Positions 32,934 to 40,941 of a DNA stretch of 64,000 nucleotides are shown one piece after another. Below the pieces are notes generated by a model, which was not told the origin of the DNA, made no database searches, and was given only the letters and a program-made list of their open reading frames with translations. The DNA lies in assembly GCA_900767675.1 (NCBI GenBank), contig CAAFZX010000008.1, positions 1 through 64,000 of the forward strand. The letters run 5' to 3'. A program made the translations under genes and the position numbers. The first letter of the stretch is position 1. Each line of letters starts with the position of its first letter. The DNA comes from an uncultured Collinsella sp. (GTDB lineage: Bacteria; Actinomycetota; Coriobacteriia; Coriobacteriales; Coriobacteriaceae).

Positions 32934-34439
32934 ATGGCGCACGAGCAGCACACCTACATCTGTATCGACCTCAAGACGTTTTATGCCAGCGTCGAGTGCG
33001 TCGATCGTGGGCTCGATCCGCTCACCACCAACCTGGTCGTTGCCGACGAATCGCGCGGACGCACGACCATCTGCCTCGCTATCACGCAGGCCATGAAGGA
33101 TCTAGGGATTCACAATCGCTGCCGCCTGTTCGAAATACCCGATGGCATCGACTACATTAAGGCCGTACCGCGCATGCAGCACTACATGGAGGTGTCGGCG
33201 CAGATCTACGGTATCTACCTGAAATACGTCAGTCCGCAAGACGTTCACGTCTACTCGATTGACGAGTGTTTTATCGACGTGACACCCTATCTGGACCTCT
33301 ATCACACCGATGCGGAAGGCTTCGCCTGCATGTTGCGCGACGAGGTCCTGGCGCGCACCGGCATCACGGCGACGATCGGCATCGGCCCCAACCTATTCCA
33401 GGCCAAGGTTGCACTCGATATTACCGCCAAGCACGTGCCCAGCCGTATCGGCATACTCGACGACGAGACCTTTCGCAAGGAGATCTGGCCCCATCGCCCC
33501 ATCACCGACATCTGGGGCATCGGCCCCGGCGTGGCAGCCCGTCTCGAGAAATACGGCGTCTACGACCTAATGGGCGTCGCCGCACTCGACGAGAACCTGC
33601 TCTACGACGAACTCGGCGTCAATGCCGAATATCTTATCGACCACGCCTTCGGGCGTGAGCCGACAACCATCGCCGATATCCAAGCTTATCGCCCGCAAGC
33701 GACCTCGACCACCACAGGGCAGGTGCTCTCGAAGGGCTATGCCTACGAGCAGGCCTACACCGTCTTGCGCGAAATGGTCGATGCCGCCGTGCTGGATTTG
33801 ATCGACAAGCACGTGGTGTGCGACAGCATCTCGCTCTTTGTGGGCTATGCAAGTGAGCGCGCCGACATACGCCGGCTCAACGCCAGCGGCACGGCGCAGT
33901 ATATAGACGGCTGCGGGCACCTGCGCTCGAGCACTTCGGGCATCGAGCCCGCAGCGACCGACGGCCCCGAGCTCGCACCCCGTGCGCCCAAGCCCGTCCA
34001 ACGAGATGACGAACGCCGACGTTTGGTGCGAGAGGCACAAGCGATTGACGGCATCTTTGTGGGCGAACACGGCGGCAAGCCGCGTGGTGGCTATGCCGCG
34101 CTCTTTGCGCACTCCAACGCCTCGCGCAAGCTGCCCGAGAGCACTAATTCGTTTAAGAAGATCATGGGGTATTTCGACGACCTTTGGGCACAAACGGTCG
34201 ACCCCAAGCGACCGGTCAAGCGTATCAATCTGGGCTTTGGCAATCTGGTGCCCGAGGAATTTGCCACCATCGATCTGTTCAGCGATGTTAAGGCCGATGA
34301 GCGCGAGCGCGACCTGGCACGCGCCGTGTTAGCCGTGAAAGGCAAATATGGCAAGAACGCCCTGGTCAAAGGATTGAGCTTTACCGTCGGTGCCACCGCA
34401 CGCGAACGCAACGATCAGGTAGGAGGACATCGTGCCTAA
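32934..34439 (+). CDS. Y-family DNA polymerase (UmuC/DinB-like)
   Basis: A translesion polymerase of 501 residues. The palm has YICIDLKTFYASVECVDRGLDP near residue 7 (first catalytic Asp) and VYSIDECFIDVTPYLDLYH near 107 (SIDE motif). ATIGIGPNLFQAKVALDITAKH and WGIGPGVAARLEKYGVYDLMGVA are the following helix-hairpin-helix and fingers parts. It is longer than DinB and matches the UmuC/UvrX group of Gram-positives. ATG 32934 with AAAGGG upstream is preferred to GTG 32913. The YolD-like gene overlaps its end, and a LexA box precedes it, so DNA-damage induction is likely. Confidence 0.93.
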   Translation: MAHEQHTYICIDLKTFYASVECVDRGLDPLTTNLVVADESRGRTTICLAITQAMKDLGIHNRCRLFEIPDGIDYIKAVPRMQHYMEVSAQIYGIYLKYVSPQDVHVYSIDECFIDVTPYLDLYHTDAEGFACMLRDEVLARTGITATIGIGPNLFQAKVALDITAKHVPSRIGILDDETFRKEIWPHRPITDIWGIGPGVAARLEKYGVYDLMGVAALDENLLYDELGVNAEYLIDHAFGREPTTIADIQAYRPQATSTTTGQVLSKGYAYEQAYTVLREMVDAAVLDLIDKHVVCDSISLFVGYASERADIRRLNASGTAQYIDGCGHLRSSTSGIEPAATDGPELAPRAPKPVQRDDERRRLVREAQAIDGIFVGEHGGKPRGGYAALFAHSNASRKLPESTNSFKKIMGYFDDLWAQTVDPKRPVKRINLGFGNLVPEEFATIDLFSDVKADERERDLARAVLAVKGKYGKNALVKGLSFTVGATARERNDQVGGHRA

Positions 34440-34857
34440 GTCCCAACAACGGCCAATGCGGCCACCGACGCCTTTTGAACGTCTAGCAGACCCCGAGGGA
34501 AGGCACCGCACCGCCGACCCCAAGCTCACCGCCAACGGCGCCGTCCGCGCCGGCCGTGCCGCACAGTTTATGCCCTTTGCCGCCCTCACGGGATACTACG
34601 AGCTCGTGCGTAAGCAAGAGATCACCGTCGAACCAAAATGTGAGCTCACGGAAGAGAAAGCCCTCGAGCTTTCGCATAAGCTCGAGGGCCTCAAACGTGG
34701 CGACCTGGTCCGCGTCACCTATTACGATACGTACGGCTATCGCTCCCGCACCGGCATCCTCGACGAGGTACTCCCCGCCTTCAAGTTCCTCAAGCTCAAA
34801 GACATCGTCATCGATTTCGATGACATTCAAGACATCGAACTGCGCGGACGTGCCTAG
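34432..34857 (+). CDS. YolD-like protein
   Basis: 141 residues. A basic N-terminus leads into RAGRAAQFMPFAALTGYYELVRKQE, the YolD-like signature near residues 38-62, followed by LKRGDLVRVTYYDTYGYRSRTGILDEV and IDFDDIQDIELRGRA. YolD-like proteins are often encoded with Y-family polymerases and are thought to be UmuD-like partners or regulators. The start is GTG 34432 with AGGAGG at five bases, inside the last codons of the polymerase gene (eight-base overlap), so translation is coupled. It is expected to share the SOS promoter. Confidence 0.9.
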   Translation: MPKSQQRPMRPPTPFERLADPEGRHRTADPKLTANGAVRAGRAAQFMPFAALTGYYELVRKQEITVEPKCELTEEKALELSHKLEGLKRGDLVRVTYYDTYGYRSRTGILDEVLPAFKFLKLKDIVIDFDDIQDIELRGRA

Positions 34858-34883
34858 ACAAGAAAATACATCCAAGGCGGCGC

Positions 34884-35267
34884 TTACAGCGTCATGACGT
34901 AGTAGCCCGCATCCCTCACGGCCGCCTCGAGTACCTCGCGGTCGATCGGGTTTTTAGAACGGATGCGCGCCGTGTGGTCCTCATACGTCACCGTGGCCCA
35001 AATGCCATCCAGGGCATCGAGGGCATTGGCCACGTTCTGAGCGCAGCCGTCGCAACTCATGCCGCCGATGAGCAGCTCCTCACGATAAGGGTAGTGGGAC
35101 TCGTCGGTGTCTGCCACCACAACCCTCTTGGCCTTCTTGCCGCTCGCGCCATCGCTGCAACAACTCTTCCCGTGTGTCGAAGCGACAATGCGACGCAGTC
35201 CAAAAAACATGCCGACGGCAATGACGGCCAGCACGATGAGATTCGCAGGGTTGAGCAAGTCACTCAT
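34884..35267 (-). CDS. Membrane-anchored heavy-metal-associated (CopZ-like) protein
   Basis: 127 residues. One N-terminal transmembrane helix (LIVLAVIAVGMFFGL, near 9-23) and a Cys pair SCCSDG near 36 precede a C-terminal HMA domain with the metal-binding loop GGMSCDGCAQNVANAL near residues 68-83 (GM-x-C-x2-C). HMA domains carry Cu(I) or similar soft metals to P-type ATPases; here the domain is tethered to the membrane. ATG 35267 follows AAAGGGG. A CsoR-type palindrome lies 30-50 bases upstream, which supports copper control. No copper ATPase is seen next to it. Confidence 0.88.
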   Translation of the reverse strand: MSDLLNPANLIVLAVIAVGMFFGLRRIVASTHGKSCCSDGASGKKAKRVVVADTDESHYPYREELLIGGMSCDGCAQNVANALDALDGIWATVTYEDHTARIRSKNPIDREVLEAAVRDAGYYVMTL

Positions 35268-35295
35268 GCGTTCCCCTTTCAAGTAGACCTATCTA

Positions 35296-35314
35296 GATAC
35301 CCCCATGGGGTGTC
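35296..35314. promoter_or_regulatory. Candidate CsoR (copper) operator
   Basis: GATACCCC-cat-GGGGTGTC, a near-perfect palindrome of the C-tract/G-tract form known for CsoR-family sites (TACCCC...GGGGTA). It lies immediately upstream of the HMA protein on the minus strand. Confidence 0.6.
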
Positions 35315-35375
35315 CCCATCTTAACCCAAAATCATGTCCGTTCGATCAATTAGTTTCCCTCTTCAAACTTTTTTG

Positions 35376-35403
35376 TTGACCATGGCTTACTTTCGTGTAT
35401 AAG
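35376..35403 (+). promoter_or_regulatory. Sigma-70-type promoter for the DUF3793/flavodoxin pair
   Basis: TTGACC (35376-35381), 16 bases, TATAAG (35398-35403). The start codon is 39 bases further down. Confidence 0.65.
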
Positions 35404-35422
35404 TTTTCCTAGGCTAACATTT
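35404..35422. promoter_or_regulatory. Possible DtxR/IdeR-type iron box
   Basis: Directly after the -10 element the sequence contains CCTAGGCTAAC, which shares the TAGGCTAAC core of the IdeR/DtxR 19-mer (12 of 19 positions by my alignment). The position would suit iron repression of flavodoxin. Confidence 0.35.
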
Positions 35423-35441
35423 TAGATCCGTAAGGAGCGCC

Positions 35442-36146
35442 GTGACTCGAACAATAGACATCCCAACGTTTCAGGCGGCAGTCGTGCGCAACTGCTCTCC
35501 CACGCTCGCGGGCATCAAGCCGGCATCGCTCTTTACCTATCCAGGCGCCTACGCCCACGGGGACGGCTCGACCGCGACCGAACCCATCGCAGAACGCCGA
35601 GCACACCTGCTCAACGTTATCGCCCAGTGCAATCGCGAGCTTGACCCGCTCGGCATCCACCTGAGTGTTTTGGTCTGGCGGCCCTGCGGAGCACTTGTGT
35701 ACGTGTACCGAGCCAAAAGCCTCACCACCTATTTCGCAGACCCTCGCGTCCAAACAGCACTCGCCTCGGAAGGCTACGACACGAGAGACCTTTCGACATG
35801 CCTTGTTCATTTGGCATCACGCATCACGCTCGCGAGCAATAACGCCGCGGAATGCGCCTGCAGCCAGACTCGATGCGCACTGCCCCAGCAAGCTCGCTGC
35901 AGCAAAGACTGCGCCTGCGAGTTTCCGCACGAAATAGGCTACTTCCTTGGATATCCCTACGACGACGTGCACGAGTTTATCGTCCAGCGCGGCGAGAACT
36001 ACAAGGTCTTTGGGGCCTGGAAGGTCTACGCAAATGTGGAGCAGGCGCTTGTGACGTTTGATGCCTACCGTGCCTGCACACAATACTTCACTTTTATCTA
36101 TCAGCAGGGCTGCAGCCTGGCGCAACTTGCCCAGGCAACCCGATAG
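35442..36146 (+). CDS. DUF3793 family protein
   Basis: 234 residues. The C-terminal half carries the DUF3793 pattern: EFPHEIGYFLGYPYDDVHEFIVQRGENYKVFGAWKVY near 165-200, followed by VEQALVTFDAYRACTQYF. The middle has LSVLVWRPCGALVYVYR. A Cys-rich insert near 142-162 (CACSQTRCALPQQARCSKDC) is unusual and could bind metal. GTG 35442 with TAAGGAG upstream is the start. Genes of this family are often next to flavodoxin, as here (45-base gap), and may take part in iron or haem handling in anaerobes; that role is not established. Confidence 0.88.
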   Translation: MTRTIDIPTFQAAVVRNCSPTLAGIKPASLFTYPGAYAHGDGSTATEPIAERRAHLLNVIAQCNRELDPLGIHLSVLVWRPCGALVYVYRAKSLTTYFADPRVQTALASEGYDTRDLSTCLVHLASRITLASNNAAECACSQTRCALPQQARCSKDCACEFPHEIGYFLGYPYDDVHEFIVQRGENYKVFGAWKVYANVEQALVTFDAYRACTQYFTFIYQQGCSLAQLAQATR

Positions 36147-36191
36147 AACGTACAAGCCGCGGCCAGCGCCGCACGACCGAAAGGACACAAC

Positions 36192-36611
36192 ATGAGCAAG
36201 ATCGCCGTCGTCTATTGGAGCGGCACGGGCAATACCGAGGCCATGGCAGACCTCGTCGCCGAAGGCGCCACGTCCGCGGGTGCCGAGACTGAGGTCATCC
36301 CCTGCGCCGACTTCTCTGCCGACAGGGCCGCCGACTACGACGCCTTCGCCTTCGGCTGCCCCGCCATGGGCTCCGAGGAACTCGAGTACGATGAGTTCCA
36401 GCCGATGTGGGACGAGGTCAAGGAGACTCTCGGCGACAAGAAGGTCGTCCTCTTTGGCTCCTATTCGTGGGCCGAGGGCGAGTGGATGGACAACTGGAAG
36501 GCCGACGCCGACGACGCCGGCGTCAACGTCGTGGACTCCACCATCTGCTACGACGCGCCCGACGACGAGGGCGAGGCGGCCTGCCGCGCCCTTGGAGCCG
36601 AGCTCGCGTAA
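36192..36611 (+). CDS. Flavodoxin
   Basis: 139 residues, short-chain flavodoxin that carries electrons as FMN in place of ferredoxin. The FMN phosphate loop is VVYWSGTGNTEAMADLV near residues 6-22 (SGTGNT). AFGCPAMGSEELEYDEFQPM near 53 and VLFGSYSWAEGEWMDNW near 85 form the isoalloxazine-binding loops. The protein is acidic, as flavodoxins are. It is downstream of DUF3793 under the same promoter and ends in a very strong terminator. Such genes are usually induced on iron limitation; the iron-box-like site upstream agrees with this. Confidence 0.95.
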   Translation: MSKIAVVYWSGTGNTEAMADLVAEGATSAGAETEVIPCADFSADRAADYDAFAFGCPAMGSEELEYDEFQPMWDEVKETLGDKKVVLFGSYSWAEGEWMDNWKADADDAGVNVVDSTICYDAPDDEGEAACRALGAELA

Positions 36612-36661
36612 CAAACCCAGGACCTCCAAAAGAGCCTGCATCAAAGCGTATCCCCATCCCT

Positions 36662-36707
36662 ACAAAAGAGCGGGGGCTGGATTCAAGTCCAGCCCCCGCT
36701 CTTTTGT
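36662..36707. terminator. Strong bidirectional terminator
   Basis: A perfect 20-base stem from ACAAAAGAGCGGGGG to its complement, with a six-base loop. It separates the convergent flavodoxin and ABC ATPase genes. Confidence 0.95.
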
Positions 36708-36728
36708 AACGGCAGTTAGATCAACCGG

Positions 36729-37481
36729 CTACGAGATATTGCCCAAGAACGCCTTGGTGCGCTCGCTCTTGGGGTGGTCGAAGACCTCGCTCGGCGTACC
36801 CTCTTCCACGATAACGCCACCGTCCATAAAGACGACGCGGTCGGCGACGTCGCGGGCAAAGCCCATCTCGTGCGTCACGACGATCATGGTCATGCCGTCG
36901 CGTGCCAGGTCGCGCATGACACCCAGAACATCGCGGACCAGCTCTGGGTCGAGCGCCGACGTGGCCTCGTCAAAGAGCATGACGTGAGGGTTCATCGACA
37001 GGGCGCGGGCGATGGCAACGCGCTGCTGCTGGCCGCCCGAGAGCTGGCTCGGCATAAAGTCGATACGCTCGGCAAGACCGACCTTGGTCAGCTCCTCGAC
37101 GGCAATCTTCTCGGCTTCTTCCTTGCTGCGCTTGAGTACCTTTTGCTGCGCCAGCATGACGTTCTTTTTGACTGACAGGTGCGGGAACAAATTGAACTGC
37201 TGGAACACCATACCCAGATGCGTACGTACCTTGTTAAGGTCGACGCCCTTGGCGCACACGTCCACGCCTTCAACGACAATCGAGCCGCTCGTGGGATGCT
37301 CCAGACGATTGATGCAGCGAAGCATCGTCGACTTGCCCGAACCCGAAGGACCTAGGACTACGACGACCTCGCCCTTGTGCACATCCAAATCGATATCGCG
37401 CAGGACCACGTTATCGCCAAAGGCCTTCTGGAGGTTCTTGATGCTGACGACGACCTCGTTCGAGTTATTGGTTTCGCTCAT
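36729..37481 (-). CDS. Polar amino acid ABC transporter, ATP-binding protein
   Basis: 250 residues, GlnQ/HisP-type ATPase. Walker A GPSGSGKSTMLRCINRLE near 44, Q-loop VFQQFNLFPHLSV near 93, signature LSGGQQQRVAIARALSM near 148, Walker B VMLFDEATSALDPE near 168, and the switch His in VVTHEMGFARDVAD near 200. The LNKVRTHLGMVFQQFNLFPH segment is typical of the polar amino acid subfamily. It is the last gene of a binding protein, permease, ATPase operon and begins 12 bases after the permease. The exact amino acid carried is not evident. Confidence 0.95.
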   Translation of the reverse strand: MSETNNSNEVVVSIKNLQKAFGDNVVLRDIDLDVHKGEVVVVLGPSGSGKSTMLRCINRLEHPTSGSIVVEGVDVCAKGVDLNKVRTHLGMVFQQFNLFPHLSVKKNVMLAQQKVLKRSKEEAEKIAVEELTKVGLAERIDFMPSQLSGGQQQRVAIARALSMNPHVMLFDEATSALDPELVRDVLGVMRDLARDGMTMIVVTHEMGFARDVADRVVFMDGGVIVEEGTPSEVFDHPKSERTKAFLGNIS

Positions 37482-37493
37482 GATAGGACCTCC

Positions 37494-38855
37494 TTACAGA
37501 CTGGCGATGTGATCGGCGGGCGTCGCGACGACCTGTCCGGCGCTCTTGGCGGGATGCTTCTTCTTGGTTTCGGCCGTACCCAAAAGCCTCGCCTCAAGAC
37601 CGCTCACCAAGCGAGCAAGCGGCAGGGTGATGACCAGGTAGAACAGGGCGGCAACCACATACGGCGTGATGGACCCCGTCGTGGCCACGATGGTGCGGGC
37701 GTTCATGACGATCTCGACCACGCCCACGGCCGCAAGCAGCGACGTATCCTTGTAAAGCAGGATGAACTCACTGGTCAACGTAGGCAAAACATTGCGGAAC
37801 GTCTGCGGAATCATAACGTAGAGCAGTGTCTGGAAGGCGTTCATGCCCAGCGAGCGCGCGGCCTCGTTCTGGCCCTTGGGGATCGACTGAATACCGGCGC
37901 GGAAGATCTCGCACAGGTAGGCGGACGAGTTCATGGCCATGACGATGACGCCCAGCACATAGTCGTCAACCTTGACACCAGCCAGCGGCAGGCCAAAAAA
38001 CGCGATGTAGATCTGCAGGAACGCCGGCGTACCACGGATGATATTCACATAGATGCCGGCAAGGCAACGCAGGATGCGCGACTTGGAGATGCGCATGAGC
38101 GACAAGGCGAAGCCAAAGGGAATTGCCAGCGGAAATGCCACGAGCACGATCGAGAGCGACATGAGGAAGCCTTTGAAGACGATCGGCAGGCTCTGGACCA
38201 AAATGACCGGATTAAGGAACAGGCGAAGGAACATGTTGGAATTCCATGCCTTGACCCACGGCTGCCCCTTAAGGTCGGCCAGGAAGCTATCGAATGCCGT
38301 CACGCCCTTGATCTCCACCGACGGAATCTTGGAGATCTTCTTGGTCGAACCATCGGCCAAAGTGCAGGTGCCGCTAAAGGCCTCATCGCCACCCTCGACG
38401 GGGAAGGTCACGCCGTAGACCTCGACGCGGAAATAGCCGCCAGCGGGCGCCGTCTCGCCAAAATCGATCTTGAGCGTCTGGCCGTCGACCTTGCACGTAG
38501 GCTTCATGGGCGTACGGTCCATAAGGTCATCGCCCGAGAGCATCGTCAGACGCGTGCCGTCCGCACCAAAGGTCGTACCATCGGCAAACGTCAGCGAAAG
38601 GCCGCTCAGTTCCTCGTCGGCATCGGCCTGGACCTCCCAGGTGATACGGGTCTCGGTGCCACCGACCACGTCGCTGCCCGAACCGGTATTGGGTCGGGCG
38701 GTGATCTTTGCGGTCTCAAGCGCCTGAGCAGTCGAGGGCACGCAGGCCCCCGCGCATACCAGGGCGAGCGCCACAGCCAGGGCACAGGCCAGCTTTTGGA
38801 GCATCGAGGGCAGTGGATAGCTCTGGCCCATAGCTCCTTGGTTCAATCGAGACAA
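37494..38855 (-). CDS. Polar amino acid ABC permease with extra N-terminal exported domain
   Basis: 453 residues against about 220-250 in ordinary permeases. An N-terminal signal-like segment (LACALAVALALVCAGAC, about 22-38) leads to an exported beta-rich domain of about 140 residues (SGSDVVGGTETRITWEVQAD, GGYFRVEVYGVTFPVEGG). The HisM/GlnP-type permease follows from about 205, with several helices and the ATPase-contact EAA loop NEAARSLGMNAFQTLLYVMIPQ near 355. The start is TTG 38855 with AGGAG at five bases; an ATG eight codons later is the alternative. The extra domain has no family I recognise. Some such permeases carry a fused binding domain, but this one is too small and a separate binding protein exists. 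Confidence 0.9.
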   Translation of the reverse strand: MSRLNQGAMGQSYPLPSMLQKLACALAVALALVCAGACVPSTAQALETAKITARPNTGSGSDVVGGTETRITWEVQADADEELSGLSLTFADGTTFGADGTRLTMLSGDDLMDRTPMKPTCKVDGQTLKIDFGETAPAGGYFRVEVYGVTFPVEGGDEAFSGTCTLADGSTKKISKIPSVEIKGVTAFDSFLADLKGQPWVKAWNSNMFLRLFLNPVILVQSLPIVFKGFLMSLSIVLVAFPLAIPFGFALSLMRISKSRILRCLAGIYVNIIRGTPAFLQIYIAFFGLPLAGVKVDDYVLGVIVMAMNSSAYLCEIFRAGIQSIPKGQNEAARSLGMNAFQTLLYVMIPQTFRNVLPTLTSEFILLYKDTSLLAAVGVVEIVMNARTIVATTGSITPYVVAALFYLVITLPLARLVSGLEARLLGTAETKKKHPAKSAGQVVATPADHIASL

Positions 38856-38921
38856 GGTGGCTCCTAACGTTTAAGTTGCCGACATAACGGGGCGGTATCG
38901 TGCCCATTCAAGAACCGCAAA

Positions 38922-38949
38922 GGCCCTCTCCGCCAAAACGGAAAGGGCC
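38922..38949 (-). terminator. Intra-operon terminator between binding protein and permease
   Basis: Minus strand GGCCCTTTCCG, TTTTGG, CGGAGAGGGCC, then TTTG. Partial termination here would give more binding protein than permease, a common arrangement. Confidence 0.7.
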
Positions 38950-38971
38950 CGCGCGCAATCAAGTGACTATT

Positions 38972-39832
38972 TTACTTGATGTTGTACTTAGCCATGAGGG
39001 CGTCAACGGTACCGTCGTCGGTCAGGTCCTTGATGGCCTGGTTGATGTCGCCCTTGAGCTTGGTGTTGCCCTGGTTGATGGCGATAGCATACTCCTCACC
39101 GGTGCTGATCTGCTTAACCGTATGGCAGGTATTGAACTGCTCGGCGGTCAGCTGGCTGGCAACGGAGCGATTGGTAACCACGGCGTCGCCCTTGTCGGAC
39201 TGCAGGGCGCTGAAGCACTCGGTGGCGTCCTTATAGGGGACGATCTTGGCCTTGGGGAAGTTCTCCTGGGCAAAGGCCTCGGCGGTCGAACCGGACTGGA
39301 CGATGATCGTGGCGTCAGCATTGTTGAGCTTCTCGCTGTAGTTATCGGCCGTAATGTCGGCGTTATCGACCTTGGTCACGATAGCCTGATCGTCCATGTA
39401 GTAAGAGTCGGAGAACGCGACTTCCTTCTCACGCTCGGGCGTGTCCGTGATGGCCGCGATGGCGACGTCATACTTGGCGCCCGAAGCAACGCCGGGGACG
39501 AGCGTGTCGAAGTCGTTGTTGACGTACTCGACATCCAGACCCAGCTTGTCAGCGATAGCCTTGATAAGCTCAAGGTCAAAGCCCTGGTAGTCGCCGTTAT
39601 CATCCTTATACTCAAACGGCGCATACTCGGCAGAGGTGCCGACGGTCAGCGTGCCGTCCTTGACGAGCGCATATTTCTTGGAGCCGTCGACCTTCTCGAC
39701 CTTCGCGTTGTCAGAGCTGCTGGAACCGGCATCGGAACCAGAGGTGGCGTTGGACGAGCCGCAGCCCGTCAGTGCGAGGGCGAGCGCCATGGCGCCCGTG
39801 GCGGCAAATGCGCCAAGCTTCTTGAGCTTCAT
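38972..39832 (-). CDS. Amino acid ABC transporter substrate-binding lipoprotein
   Basis: 286 residues, family 3 solute-binding protein. A lipoprotein signal peptide MKLKKLGAFAATGAMALALA ends in the lipobox LTGCGSS (Cys at about 23), so the mature protein is tethered outside the membrane. A Ser-rich linker follows. The SBP_bac_3 core has LTVGTSAEYAPFEYKDDNGDYQGFDLELIKAIADKLGLDVEYV, KYDVAIAAITDTPEREKEVAFSDSYY and NADATIIVQSGSTAEAFA. ATG 39832 has GGAAGGAG seven bases upstream. It is the first gene of the transporter operon. Confidence 0.94.
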   Translation of the reverse strand: MKLKKLGAFAATGAMALALALTGCGSSNATSGSDAGSSSSDNAKVEKVDGSKKYALVKDGTLTVGTSAEYAPFEYKDDNGDYQGFDLELIKAIADKLGLDVEYVNNDFDTLVPGVASGAKYDVAIAAITDTPEREKEVAFSDSYYMDDQAIVTKVDNADITADNYSEKLNNADATIIVQSGSTAEAFAQENFPKAKIVPYKDATECFSALQSDKGDAVVTNRSVASQLTAEQFNTCHTVKQISTGEEYAIAINQGNTKLKGDINQAIKDLTDDGTVDALMAKYNIK

Positions 39833-39979
39833 AATCAGTCTCCTTCCGGTGACCTCGTTTGATTCAGAGGTCTGCAAAAACTGTTGGCTATTATGCACCC
39901 GTAAGTGCGAATCTGCAATTAGAAAACTGATTGAAACAAACGCATAACGTGCATGGAATACTCCACTTTGTGACAGTCG

Positions 39980-40846
39980 TTACTGCTGTAACGACCTTAA
40001 TAGCGTAATTTCAACCGCATAACCTGCAAGTTCGTTCGGCGTCTCCAAAATAAATGGAAGTGCACGCAAGCGGCTATTCGATACAATATTCTGCATAACC
40101 TGCATACCGCCGCCAAACTCCTCGCTGCCAAGGTATCCCTTGCCGATGCACTCGTGACGATCTTTATGGGCGCCACAGGGGTTCTTCGAATCGTTGATGT
40201 GTACGGCATGCAAACGGTCGATACCCACCACGCGGTCGAACTCGTCGAGTACGCCGTCCAGATCATGGATGATGTCATAGCCGGCATCGCTCACATGGCA
40301 GGTGTCCAGACACACGCCTAGCTTGTCCGATAGCTCTGGACGCCTGGCAGCAGCGCCCTCGATAATGCGCGCCAGCTCTTCAAAGCTACGGCCCACCTCG
40401 GTACCCTTTCCCGCCATGGTCTCGAGCAGCACCGTCGTCTGCTGCCCCTCAAACATCACCTGGCACAAGGTGTCGACGATCATCTGAATGCCGGCATCAG
40501 TCCCCTGCCCCACATGCGCGCCGGGGTGGAAGTTGTAGTAGTTGCCGGGCAGTGCTTCCAGACGCTGCAAGTCCTCGGCCATTGCCTCCAAGGCAAACTC
40601 GCGCGCCCGCTCTTTGGCAGAACAGGGGTTATAGGTATAGGGGGCATGCGCCACGAGTGGGCCAAAATCATTTTGCGCCATAAGGTCACGCAGGGCCGCC
40701 ACATCATCCATGTCAAGGTCTTTCGCCTTGCCGCCGCGCGGATTGCGCGTAAAGAATGCAAAGGTGTTGGCGCCGATGGATAGCGCCGTCTCCCCCATCG
40801 CCCGATAGCCCTTCGTCGTCGAAAGGTGGCACCCAATCGTCAGCAT
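39980..40846 (-). CDS. nfo: Deoxyribonuclease IV (endonuclease IV)
   Basis: 288 residues. A zinc-dependent AP endonuclease of base-excision repair. The TIM barrel has metal ligands in LVAHAPYTYNPCS near 64, YYNFHPGAHVGQG near 102, TTVLLETMAGKGTEVGRSFEEL near 137 (Glu), GVCLDTCHVSDAGYDI near 172 (Asp and His), RLHAVHINDSKNPCGAHKDRHECIGKGYLG near 207 and FILETP near 262. All positions expected for Nfo are present. The start ATG 40846 follows CTGGAG. A 23-bp-armed palindrome lies just upstream. Confidence 0.95.
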   Translation of the reverse strand: MLTIGCHLSTTKGYRAMGETALSIGANTFAFFTRNPRGGKAKDLDMDDVAALRDLMAQNDFGPLVAHAPYTYNPCSAKERAREFALEAMAEDLQRLEALPGNYYNFHPGAHVGQGTDAGIQMIVDTLCQVMFEGQQTTVLLETMAGKGTEVGRSFEELARIIEGAAARRPELSDKLGVCLDTCHVSDAGYDIIHDLDGVLDEFDRVVGIDRLHAVHINDSKNPCGAHKDRHECIGKGYLGSEEFGGGMQVMQNIVSNSRLRALPFILETPNELAGYAVEITLLRSLQQ

Positions 40847-40866
40847 CTCCAGCTCCCCCTCATCAG

Positions 40867-40929
40867 TTGCGGTGAAATAGTTCCTGTTTGGCCCCTATTC
40901 TGCCGCAAACAGGAACTATTCCACCGCAA
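40867..40929. repeat. Palindrome with 23-base arms
   Basis: Arms 40867-40889 and 40907-40929 (TTGCGGTGAAATAGTTCC... and its complement) match at 22 of 23 positions around a 17-base loop. It lies between the aldo/keto reductase stop and the nfo start on the minus strand. There is no U-tract. Confidence 0.8.
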
Positions 40930-40941
40930 GTTATAAAAGAG

